The position numbers and the translations under genes were made by a program. Shown here in pieces: positions 26,157-34,095 of a DNA stretch of 39,578 nt. How positions within the stretch are numbered: position 1 is the stretch's first letter; every line of letters begins with the position of its first letter. Source of the DNA: Spirochaetales bacterium. GTDB taxonomy: Bacteria > Spirochaetota > Spirochaetia > SZUA-6 > JAFGRV01. The stretch covers positions 1 through 39,578 of the forward strand of contig JAFGQK010000073.1 of NCBI GenBank assembly GCA_016935735.1. The letters run 5' to 3'. The notes under the pieces are model-generated. The model saw only the letters and a list, made by a program, of their open reading frames with translations, searched no databases and was not told where the DNA came from.

Positions 26157-26300
26157 ATGTACTTCCTTTTCTTCTAATATATTCTCTATTGTAAAGAGGT
26201 TAAATATAGCAATAAACATTCATTTTGTCAATCCTGTTGCCCTTTTACATTGTCAACAAAATAAAGACATCTTTTTTATATCATTGTCCTGTTCTCTTCT

Positions 26301-27512
26301 TTATGATTCTTCAAGTAATAACCGGATTTTTTTCTTTAAGTATAAGAAATTCGAAATAAAGTATCCATCCCGTACAATACCCCTTTTGTCAATGAGTATA
26401 TAGAGAGGAGTGGCATTAATTCCATAGTTATACATACTGGTAGTACTTATACTTACCGGCCAATTCACTTTTCTCTTTTTATAATAATGGTTCTTCATAT
26501 ACTCATATTCGCTTTCTTCAGAAATATTCGTATCATGCTCATAACTGCCTGTATATCTTGTCGTCCCGATAATCATAAAGTCATCATCGTTGATCTCTTT
26601 CTGTAAATTCGATAACATCGGGATAGTAGTATTGCATGTTTCACAATCCCAGGAAAAAAAATCCAGGAGAATCACTTTCCCCTTCAAGCTTGAAAAATTC
26701 AAGGTTTCTTTTCCCCCTATCAATTTTTTGGATTCCAGATCAGGGGCATTCCTTCCCAGGAGATTTAATCTATTCTCATAAAGCCGCAGAGTGGTACGCT
26801 CAAACTCTTTGATAAATTCCATTTCTGCATCCCTTAAAATTCGAAAGCTTTCCTGTTTATCTCCCAATTTAAAAGCGATAAAAGACCGTAAACCCACGAT
26901 ATATAATAACGGGAGGGTATGTTCTTTTGTTTTATCCGAGATTATTTCTTTTAAAAGATTCTCCGCCTGTTTAAAATAACTCCCTGCATTTTGTATATCA
27001 TCCGATTCGAAAAATCCAAGTGCAAGCATATAATAACAGTATAACTGTTCTTCCGGCGGAAATATGGTAATATCCACATATTGTTCAATTTCCCCCGGTT
27101 CAAGTAAATATGCATAGATAAAATAGGTTTGAATTAATTCTTTTTCATTCCGGGTATCCGGGAATCGACTGAAAAGTATTTTTATGAGTTGAATAATTTT
27201 CTCTCCATCCTGTGCTATTTTTGCGATATCCAGGGTATTCTGCAAATCCTCCCTGGTCTGTTCTGCCGGATTATCATGATGCAGATACTGTAATGCATCT
27301 TCGGCTCTTTTCATCATAAGGGCATAATATTTATCATGTTCAGCGAGATACTCTTTTCCGCTTTTATCCTTTAGACCATCCTTTATTTTTTGAGCCTCTG
27401 TGTTCATTTTATTAAGTTTTTGCAACTGTATTCCCGGCAAACCCTGCTCCCCGGGATTGCATGAAACAATAATACATAATAGACAGGTAACAAGTAGTAT
27501 GTTTCTTATCAT
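26301..27512 (-). CDS. TlpA/ResA-like thioredoxin-fold lipoprotein
   Basis: A 403-residue lipoprotein. The signal peptide ends IIVSC with lipidated Cys18. Residues about 35-245 are a helical, TPR-like domain. Residues about 250-400 are a redoxin/TlpA domain: GRNAPDLESKKL, GKVILLDFFSWDCETC with redox pair Cys290/Cys293, IIGTTRYTG, and the cis-Pro loop NATPLYILIDKRGIVRDGYF. Unlike classical WCxxC proteins, it has a Trp-Asp before the first Cys. AAAGGAG lies 8 bases before the ATG. Likely thiol-disulfide exchange in the periplasm, anchored at the inner or outer membrane. It is separated from the SurA-like gene by about 144 bases. Confidence 0.87.
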   Translation of the reverse strand: MIRNILLVTCLLCIIVSCNPGEQGLPGIQLQKLNKMNTEAQKIKDGLKDKSGKEYLAEHDKYYALMMKRAEDALQYLHHDNPAEQTREDLQNTLDIAKIAQDGEKIIQLIKILFSRFPDTRNEKELIQTYFIYAYLLEPGEIEQYVDITIFPPEEQLYCYYMLALGFFESDDIQNAGSYFKQAENLLKEIISDKTKEHTLPLLYIVGLRSFIAFKLGDKQESFRILRDAEMEFIKEFERTTLRLYENRLNLLGRNAPDLESKKLIGGKETLNFSSLKGKVILLDFFSWDCETCNTTIPMLSNLQKEINDDDFMIIGTTRYTGSYEHDTNISEESEYEYMKNHYYKKRKVNWPVSISTTSMYNYGINATPLYILIDKRGIVRDGYFISNFLYLKKKIRLLLEES

Positions 27513-27618
27513 TTATGAGCTCCTTTTATAAAAAAATAACTACTTTCTCTTCCCGTATAAACGATAACACACAAATACTAAAGATGAAAAGCATGGATTA
27601 TTCCCGGATTCTTAACCT

Positions 27619-27710
27619 ATAGCATAATGTTACTGGATTATATATTGTAAGCATGATATTAATCCAGGGAATTTATTCACCCTTTGGTGAATTTTATAAC
27701 GTTATGCTAT
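27619..27710 (+). ncRNA. Candidate three-way-junction RNA element
   Basis: An outer 14-bp stem pairs ATAGCATAATGTTA (27619-27632) with TAACGTTATGCTAT (27697-27710). The only non-Watson-Crick pair is T28-G01, a U-G wobble if the plus strand is transcribed but an A-C mismatch on the minus. Inside are two perfect hairpins: CTGGATTA/TAATCCAG (27633-27640 with 27660-27667) and ATTCACC/GGTGAAT (27675-27681 with 27686-27692). The first abuts the outer stem. This looks like a folded RNA but could be a mobile-element remnant. Confidence 0.4.
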
Positions 27711-27715
27711 TTTGA

Positions 27716-27748
27716 CTTAAAATCTTGTTATTTTAACAAGATTTTAAG
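27716..27748. repeat. Perfect 15-bp hairpin with a 3-base loop
   Basis: CTTAAAATCTTGTTA (27716-27730), TTT, TAACAAGATTTTAAG (27734-27748). There is no T tract afterwards on either strand, so it is not a standard terminator. Its right arm forms the left edge of the repeat copy below and is mirrored at the extreme right end of the window. Confidence 0.65.
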
Positions 27749-27847
27749 CAAATTATAGATAAACATTGGCCGCCAGGTTAATGAGACAAGTATAATAAAA
27801 ATAACCTGGATAGCTTATTAATTGGGTTGTGGGCTTAAGCCAATGTT
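27742..27847 (+). repeat. Structured dispersed repeat, copy 1
   Basis: Stem-forming element with outer arms AACATTGGC (27762-27770) and GCCAATGTT (27839-27847), inner arms CCAGGTTA (27773-27780) and TAACCTGG (27802-27809), and palindrome GGCTTAAGCC (27832-27841). An inverted copy occupies 39473-39578. By hand alignment 67 of 76 core bases match. Not recognised as a known element. Confidence 0.75.
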
Positions 27848-27927
27848 ATGAATGAGATGATTTTCTTTTATAAAAAAATTGCTTTTTACTCTTTTGTCAA
27901 TTATATTTTAATTATGGTATACCCCCC

Positions 27928-27956
27928 TTGAGTTGGTGCCTTTATCATTCTATAAT
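27928..27956 (+). promoter_or_regulatory. Near-consensus sigma70 promoter of the GH3-like operon
   Basis: -35 TTGAGT (27928-27933), exactly 17 bases, -10 TATAAT (27951-27956). It would start transcription near 27963 and leave a roughly 226-base leader before the GH3-like ATG. The -10 lies in the loop of the hairpin ATCATTC/GAATGAT, which may matter for regulation. Confidence 0.65.
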
Positions 27957-28090
27957 ATTGGAATGATGGGTACTGTATTAAAGAAGTATGTAAAAAAGGA
28001 TGTTTATATTGGTGTTATCATAAAAAAATGTGTATAAGACATAGTGATGAGTGATTTTTCCTGAAGACAGACCCCGCCTTACTGCAATTA

Positions 28091-28148
28091 TCCTGAAATC
28101 GCATAAATCATGTTCATCCTTTTGTGGATGAATTATTCAATTTCAGGA
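28091..28148 (+). repeat. Nested inverted repeat in the GH3-like gene leader
   Basis: Outer arms TCCTGAAAT (28091-28099) and ATTTCAGGA (28140-28148). Inner arms TTCATCC (28113-28119) and GGATGAA (28126-28132). The left arm includes the dispersed 10-mer TGAAATCGCA (28094-28103). It ends about 30 bases before the ribosome-binding site AAAGGAG of the next gene, so it could fold in the mRNA leader. Confidence 0.55.
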
Positions 28149-28188
28149 GTGTCTCATTTTAAAAAAAGCGAAAGGAGAGTAGAATTTT

Positions 28189-29799
28189 ATGGAAGTAAAT
28201 TTATGGGAAAAGTATTGTTCTTTTCTGGACAAGGATTTTAGCTGGCAGGTCAAGTGGAATGAAGAGTATATGCGCGATTATTTAGAGGATTTTAAAAAAA
28301 CAAAGATGGCAAAGCAGTTGTGTCCCGGGGGGGTGAAAACTATTGAAAGCATCCCGCTTACCACGTATTCGGATTACCCCATTTTACATGAGTTCGGTGA
28401 GAAACTGGAAGCACTCAAGGAAAAAAATCCAAGGAAAAAAGGTGAGGATTTTTGTGCGTATTATGACAAACTCTCAAGGCAGATTATTTCAATGCTTGAC
28501 GGATGGATGACAAATGAATATGCTTTCAGTGTAATGACCTCGGGAACTTCCGGTAAAAGCAAGTGGTTTGTTCATAGTGATGTATTCTGGAAAAATATGG
28601 TAAGATCCTCAATGGCTTTGCTGGTTGTCGGGTGCAGCGATAAAATGGGCGAGACCAATTTAAACGCGGGGGATGTTATATTTGTATTTGGTGCTTCGGC
28701 CCCTTACATGGGAGGGTATATGATTAGAGCATTCCAGACCACGGAGTTAAAGATTATTCCGCCGGTAGAGGTCATCAGTGAAATCCCTGGTTTTATGAAA
28801 AAAGCTCAAATTGCTTTGAAATATGCAAAGAACACAAAGAAGATTGATCTAGTGGTGAGTACACCTTCGGTACTTAAATTAACATCATTATATTTTACAA
28901 ATAAAGAAGAACTTTTCCATAGCAGCTATACGACAACAAGTGCGGGAATAAAAAAAATTATTCTCTGGTTATTATGGAAATATGAACATACCTTTGGAAA
29001 GAAGCTGAATAAATTAAAAGAAGTAATCAATCCAAAGGGCATAGCGATAGGCAGTTTTGATACGGAGTTGTACCTGGATTATATAAGAGACCAGTTTGAA
29101 CTCGAACCTGTCACCGGTTATGCATCTACAGAGACCGGGTTTCCCCTGTATGGAAGACCGTGGAAAAAGAGTGGTCTGTTTCCTGATCTTTCAACCGGGT
29201 ATTTCGAGTTTTTGGATAGGAATGAAAAGATACGGAAGATCAATGAACTTCAAAAAGGAGAAATCTATGAGCTTGTTTTTACTCCTTACCGGTCCATATT
29301 AATAAGATATAAAACCGGGGATCTTTTAAAAGTTTTAGATTTTCAAGCAGATGGGCTTCCGTCTTTCTGTGTTGATGGCAGGAATATTCAGATCCTTGAT
29401 TTCTATAATTACTTTCGATTCTCTTTATCATTGGCATTTAAAATTTTCAACCGGGCCGGATTTCCCCCTTCCAATAATTGGGTATTTAAAAAGGAACTGG
29501 AACCCAGGGAGCATCTCCTTTTATTAATGGAAAAGGAACTGGATCTTTCAGAAAAGCAGGTTTCAAAAAAACTCTTTGATGCATTAAAAGCAGAAAATCA
29601 GGAATTTTGTAATTATGTAACCGATTTTAAGATTACCGAACCGGAGGAAGTAATAAAAGTCGAATATTTAAAACCTGGTGCATTTAATAGATATACGGAA
29701 AAAAAGATAAAAGAAGGGGTACCCATTGGAATGATTAAACCATTAAGAATACTTACAGCGGATAAGAACGACGCTGTCGAATTTTTAAAAGGTGCTTGA
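28189..29799 (+). CDS. GH3-like acyl-adenylating enzyme
   Basis: A 536-residue protein of the GH3/ANL superfamily. The ATP-binding loop is TSGTSGKSK (117-125, preceded by VM). GYASTETGFP (310-319) is the A4/YASTE-type motif, RYKTGDLLKV (373-382) the A8-type Thr-Gly-Asp, and the C-terminal 130 residues a likely lid domain. Plant GH3 proteins adenylate carboxylic hormones and join them to amino acids; bacterial relatives are mostly uncharacterised. Here the enzyme may make an amide signal or a modified acyl compound, which is inference. AAAGGAG precedes the ATG. It overlaps the next gene and sits behind a near-consensus promoter and structured leader. Coding sequence is AT-rich. Confidence 0.78.
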   Translation: MEVNLWEKYCSFLDKDFSWQVKWNEEYMRDYLEDFKKTKMAKQLCPGGVKTIESIPLTTYSDYPILHEFGEKLEALKEKNPRKKGEDFCAYYDKLSRQIISMLDGWMTNEYAFSVMTSGTSGKSKWFVHSDVFWKNMVRSSMALLVVGCSDKMGETNLNAGDVIFVFGASAPYMGGYMIRAFQTTELKIIPPVEVISEIPGFMKKAQIALKYAKNTKKIDLVVSTPSVLKLTSLYFTNKEELFHSSYTTTSAGIKKIILWLLWKYEHTFGKKLNKLKEVINPKGIAIGSFDTELYLDYIRDQFELEPVTGYASTETGFPLYGRPWKKSGLFPDLSTGYFEFLDRNEKIRKINELQKGEIYELVFTPYRSILIRYKTGDLLKVLDFQADGLPSFCVDGRNIQILDFYNYFRFSLSLAFKIFNRAGFPPSNNWVFKKELEPREHLLLLMEKELDLSEKQVSKKLFDALKAENQEFCNYVTDFKITEPEEVIKVEYLKPGAFNRYTEKKIKEGVPIGMIKPLRILTADKNDAVEFLKGA

Positions 29800-31963
29800 A
29801 TTGGGTGATTGGCATTTAGTCCCATGGACTGTTCAATATTTAATAGGAGCAGTGATTATCATATTCATCACTGTTCCTATTTTTGTGATGAATCATAAAA
29901 GCTGGGCATACCGGGCTTTTTTGGGATTCGGCTTAAGCGTGTTCTTCTTTAATTTAACAGCCTTTTTACACAGAAACGCTCCCGATATGAATCTCTCTGC
30001 TTTTTTCTATAGAATAGATATTTTTACCGCTTCCTTATTATCTCCGTTCTTTCTTATTATGATATTATTTTTATGGAAAAAGAAAATTATCTATACAATA
30101 AGCCTGTTGCCGGGGGCAATCTTTGCCATTTATGGATTTCTTTTTACTCCTTTTAAAATTATCTGGTCCAGCTATGGCTGGTCTTATGTTTTCCACTCCA
30201 TTTTTAATATACTGTTTACGATATGTGTATTCTTATACAATATTAGTATTTTGATTTTAATCATTTATTTATTAAAGAAAATACCATTAAAAATTTTAAG
30301 AAAAAAGTTCAAAATAATGATTATTGGAGTTTTATTGTGTAATGTGGGGATTTCACTTACAAATTTGATTTTACAGAGTTTCCCGGAATTCCCCCCATTC
30401 GGCGGGGTATGGTTTACAACCCAGTTCATTTTCATTGCTGTTGCAATAACTCTGAAAGAGGATAGAATCAAATTAAAGCTTGAAAATGTATATACCAGGT
30501 TTTTATCTGCAGTATTTGATGCATTACCGGGCAGGGGACTGGGGCAAAATTTGTTTGAATTTTCCCGCTATCTTCACTTTACGGGCATATCCGATTTTGT
30601 TGCCGTTTCCGGGGATTCTTTTATTTTCGATAAAACGGACTTTTATAAAATAGACCTGGTTTTGGTTCTGGAAAAGAATTTACAATACCTTGAAAACGGT
30701 GAGTACAGAATGAAAGTATTCAGGGAATTGCAGGATCTGTTTTCAGAAGCATATTCGTATTTGTATGCGGAATCTAAAGAAAAGATTAATGAAGTTTTTA
30801 AAAGCATTATTCAAAATCATAAGAAAATTCTGCTTGAATCGAATATTCTCTACAATCTTGGAATAGTAGATTTCCTGGAGTTGATTACTGAAGACTCGGT
30901 ACTACCGGGAACAAAAAAGTATGAGCAATTAAAAGGCTTTTATGAAAAATTGCGGTTAGCCCTTAATTCATACTCCAGGAATATGCTGGACGACAGGTAC
31001 CGTACTGTTTTTGATATGAAAAAAAAGATAAAAACTAATTTTACCTCACTCTATATGGAATACAATGTTCTTTTGTATGACCGGTATAATTATGTTCGTG
31101 GGAAAACAATTGATTTTGAGGAAGGTTTTATTCATCTTACCGCACAGGTATTAAGGCTTCACAATAAAATTACAAAAAACCTTCCTGTTATTCCGGTCTT
31201 TTTTATAGAAAGACTCCTGAATGAACTTTACTCTGCGTTTTGGGTTGATACTAAAAAAATAGCGATTCAGGGATTGACAGAAAAGGACAAAAGCTTCAGT
31301 TTTTTAAAGATATCGGGCAACAGGATATACTTTCCCTTTTTTGATGAATGTATCTACAGGAACAGATTGATATACATGTGTAAGGTATTTGTAAAATCCA
31401 TAACAAACAGGTTAAATGGAAAATCGTTAAAACAATTCTATTATATAATGGATAAATTTTCCATTCCGTATGCAGAAGTTGTAATAGAAAGCGGAAAGAT
31501 ACATATTATTAAAAATAATTTGAATCTCGGGTATTTATTGTTCAAGAATCTTATACAGTTGGGGTATTCTGCATTATATATCGGAAAGGAAGTAGAGGGA
31601 TTAACCGGGGAGTGTAAAAACACCGTTATTATAGAGAAAATTTCATTACTGGATGAATTGCGTTATAAAAATCATATCTCATTCAACAATCTTGAGGGGT
31701 TATTAAAAATTATCAAGAAATTTATAAAAGAGAATACCAATACTGTTGTTATGTTGAACAGTATTGATGATATATTGTATATAAACAGTTTTAAAAAAGT
31801 AATAAGTTTTCTGAATAATATAAGCAAAATAATAGAAAAAAAAGATGCCAGATTCATCATTGCCGGTCATTTATTAATTTTAAATGAAGATGAGGAGCAA
31901 CTCATTGAGAATCGTTTTGCACTATTGCATGAAAACAATTTTTATTACAGTATAGATTCTTGA
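29792..31963 (+). CDS. 7TM receptor-like protein with DUF835 C-terminus
   Basis: Up to 723 residues. It starts at a GTG (29792) overlapping the GH3-like stop by 8 bases; a TTG at 29801 has a better-placed AAAGG. Residues about 12-235 contain seven or so hydrophobic helices of the histidine-kinase N-terminal 7TM type (VQYLIGAVIIIFITVPIFV ... VWFTTQFIFIAVAITLK). A large helical region (about 240-560) has no recognised kinase motifs. Residues about 570-720 resemble DUF835: IGKEVEG...NTVIIEKISLLDE, then LEGLLKIIKKFIKENTNTVV, MLNSIDDILYINSFKKVISFL, FIIAGHLLIL and EEQLIENRF. DUF835 is common in archaeal signalling proteins. A membrane sensor partnered with the GH3-like enzyme is inferred. AT-rich. 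Confidence 0.72.
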   Translation: MLELGDWHLVPWTVQYLIGAVIIIFITVPIFVMNHKSWAYRAFLGFGLSVFFFNLTAFLHRNAPDMNLSAFFYRIDIFTASLLSPFFLIMILFLWKKKIIYTISLLPGAIFAIYGFLFTPFKIIWSSYGWSYVFHSIFNILFTICVFLYNISILILIIYLLKKIPLKILRKKFKIMIIGVLLCNVGISLTNLILQSFPEFPPFGGVWFTTQFIFIAVAITLKEDRIKLKLENVYTRFLSAVFDALPGRGLGQNLFEFSRYLHFTGISDFVAVSGDSFIFDKTDFYKIDLVLVLEKNLQYLENGEYRMKVFRELQDLFSEAYSYLYAESKEKINEVFKSIIQNHKKILLESNILYNLGIVDFLELITEDSVLPGTKKYEQLKGFYEKLRLALNSYSRNMLDDRYRTVFDMKKKIKTNFTSLYMEYNVLLYDRYNYVRGKTIDFEEGFIHLTAQVLRLHNKITKNLPVIPVFFIERLLNELYSAFWVDTKKIAIQGLTEKDKSFSFLKISGNRIYFPFFDECIYRNRLIYMCKVFVKSITNRLNGKSLKQFYYIMDKFSIPYAEVVIESGKIHIIKNNLNLGYLLFKNLIQLGYSALYIGKEVEGLTGECKNTVIIEKISLLDELRYKNHISFNNLEGLLKIIKKFIKENTNTVVMLNSIDDILYINSFKKVISFLNNISKIIEKKDARFIIAGHLLILNEDEEQLIENRFALLHENNFYYSIDS

Positions 31964-31978
31964 AGTTTTATATCTCCC

Positions 31979-34081
31979 TTATTTTATGTTTATTAATGGG
32001 AAAAACAAGGTGAATGCCGCCCCCCGGCCAGGTCCATTGCTTTGCACTGTTATTGTACCTCCCATTTTATTTATTATATCGGCACATGCATGTAATCCGA
32101 ATCCATGACCATCCTCCTGCCTGGTGAATCCGAATTGAAATATTTTCCCCAGGTCCTCTTCGGGAATTCCTTTACCATTATCAGTGATTCTTGCATAAGC
32201 TTTCTTCCCCTTTGCTGACCCTGTTTCAATTGTGAGAATCCTGTCGGAGTAATCATTTTCCTCCATGGCAGTACAGGCATTCTTGAATATATTCAGGAGA
32301 ATCTGGATAATACTGGATTTTTGTCCTTTAATATAGATGACCTTAAGATAGTTTTTCTGCACCTTAATGTGCGCCTGGGTAAATTCTTTGTTCTGTATTG
32401 TCAATGCTTCTTCAATTGTGTCCTCAAGATTCAATTCATTATCCACCAGTTCCCTTTTTGCATATTCCTGCTGTGTGTTGATGATTTTCTGGATCATTTT
32501 CAAGTTTTTCCTTACATGTTCTGTTTCCAGCATTACTTTATTGTGTTCATGAATAAGTAATTCTGAAACACTTATATAGTATTCTATGAGTAATTTGCCT
32601 TTAGGATCACTGGTAAAAAATGCGGCAATATCATCTTTATGCTTTTCTAACAGCATATTCGCCTTGAGTAACCCTTCGAGTTTTGAACTTTGCAGTGTAT
32701 CTATTATTTCTTCACAGGAAATGCTTATGCTGTTCAGTATATTTCTCATATTATGTAAAATGGTTGTTGCAACCTCTGCCATCCCGGCTTTATGCGCAGT
32801 ATCAATAAGTTTTACCTGGGTCTGTTCCAGCTTCTGTGTTCTTTCTTTTACTCTTTTTTCCAGTTCCACATTCAATTTTTCCACTTTTGCATTTACCCGG
32901 ATATAACGATTGCTGATGGATGTGGTGATAATAATAAGAGTAAGAAAAGAAGTGAAAAGTCCGACAGGGGGACTCATAAAATACCCTGCATTTATAAGGA
33001 AATCCAGGATACTTCCGGTAATTAGAATCACCATGCCTGTAATCATCAATATCGCTTCTATATTATTTCTGGCAATTTCCTGTATAATGATAAAAAGAAA
33101 ATGTATCAATAAAATCATCCAGCTTAAACTCCACATATAGTAAAGAATATCAATGAAAAAAGACCCGGCGAACAATGACATCAAGGAACATACAATACAT
33201 AAACCTGACCAGATTTTTAAAACCAGCGGAAGCTTTTTTATATACATATTGTATATAAAAAGAAGAAAAACCGGGCCGGAGAGAAACAGGATACAGTGAA
33301 TAAGCTTATACCGTACCAGATGGTCGTTTATAATCATCAATTGATGTGCCGGATAATAAATAAAATAATAAACCGATAAAATGATACAATATATACCAAA
33401 ATACAGGGTATTCTGTTTTTCGGGAATCCGTACACCTATGTTAATAAAATATATTCCGACAAATAAAAAGAAACAGATAAAAAACAAGGGGAAAATTCTG
33501 TCTGTGTTTACCCTGGTATAGATCCGGGCAGGATCGCCGGTTTCAATTCTGTCTCCTATGAAATCCGTAAACCTGCTTGTCCCGGTTTGATGCAAAACGA
33601 TAAAAATGAAATATGTGTCAGTACCGTTATCCATCCCCGGTGAAGGAAGATATGCTATTAATTCGGATCCTGTGCCTGCCCTGGAAGGTTCGGATGTTTC
33701 CAGGGAACCCAGCAGGGATGTATTAAGATAAAAATCAGCTGCAATGGAAATTCTCCCGCTGCGAAAAATCATGGGGTTTCCTCTTGGCAGTTCTTCAATA
33801 ATCCGGCCTGGAAGCTGTTTGCGCAGGGTAATTTCCCCCTGGAATTGTTTCAGGTCCGGTACTGATTTAATATGAAAGGGAAGATTTATTATTGTCCAAT
33901 GACGAGATTCATATTCAGTTAGCCAGGATTCATGAAACCCTTTCCTGTATTCCCATTCACCTTCCATGGAAATAAGGAGTTCTTTATATTCACAGGAAAT
34001 CATTAAGAATAAAAATGGAAGGAGTATGATTAATGTTAATTGCTGTGCATGTTCAGCATAAATTCTTAATTGAAATGTCAT
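31979..34081 (-). CDS. 7TMR-DISM sensor histidine kinase
   Basis: A 700-residue membrane kinase. The start at 34081 is preferred because an upstream start at 34132 would overlap the preceding gene by 37 bases. The N-terminus ends FLFLMISC, a possible lipobox, followed by an extracytoplasmic DISM-like sensory domain (about 45-200, beta-rich). Seven membrane segments follow at about 205-400. A short coiled coil leads to a HisKA-like H box (ILHNMRNILNSI) and a HATPase: NIFKNACTAM N box, DNGKGIPEEDLGKIFQFGF, GHGFGLHACADI. It lies downstream of the receiver-GAF-HD-GYP gene, 15 bases away, and this is its probable partner. Confidence 0.85.
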   Translation of the reverse strand: MTFQLRIYAEHAQQLTLIILLPFLFLMISCEYKELLISMEGEWEYRKGFHESWLTEYESRHWTIINLPFHIKSVPDLKQFQGEITLRKQLPGRIIEELPRGNPMIFRSGRISIAADFYLNTSLLGSLETSEPSRAGTGSELIAYLPSPGMDNGTDTYFIFIVLHQTGTSRFTDFIGDRIETGDPARIYTRVNTDRIFPLFFICFFLFVGIYFINIGVRIPEKQNTLYFGIYCIILSVYYFIYYPAHQLMIINDHLVRYKLIHCILFLSGPVFLLFIYNMYIKKLPLVLKIWSGLCIVCSLMSLFAGSFFIDILYYMWSLSWMILLIHFLFIIIQEIARNNIEAILMITGMVILITGSILDFLINAGYFMSPPVGLFTSFLTLIIITTSISNRYIRVNAKVEKLNVELEKRVKERTQKLEQTQVKLIDTAHKAGMAEVATTILHNMRNILNSISISCEEIIDTLQSSKLEGLLKANMLLEKHKDDIAAFFTSDPKGKLLIEYYISVSELLIHEHNKVMLETEHVRKNLKMIQKIINTQQEYAKRELVDNELNLEDTIEEALTIQNKEFTQAHIKVQKNYLKVIYIKGQKSSIIQILLNIFKNACTAMEENDYSDRILTIETGSAKGKKAYARITDNGKGIPEEDLGKIFQFGFTRQEDGHGFGLHACADIINKMGGTITVQSNGPGRGAAFTLFFPLINIK

Positions 34082-34095
34082 TTTTTCTTTGTTTT

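Larger units (their letters stand above)
27513..28188. other. 676-base structured intergenic region
   Basis: No convincing gene. It contains, in order, a predicted three-way junction (27619-27710), a perfect 15-bp hairpin (27716-27748), one copy of a structured repeat (27742-27847), a strong sigma70 promoter (27928-27956) overlapping a 7-bp hairpin (ATCATTC/GAATGAT, 27944-27967), and a nested inverted repeat (28091-28148) near the GH3-like gene. Confidence 0.7.

Noticed and set aside
27742-27847. Integron attC site
   Set aside because: Outer arms ending AAC/GTT in copy 1 look attC-like, but copy 2 lacks the GTT on the opposite arm, GTTRRRY is not matched, no integrase or cassette array is seen, and the two copies are inverted rather than tandem.
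27963-28037. 24-codon ORF beginning at the predicted transcription start of the GH3-like operon
   Set aside because: It would be leaderless, has no recognisable product, and the position depends on an unproven transcription start.
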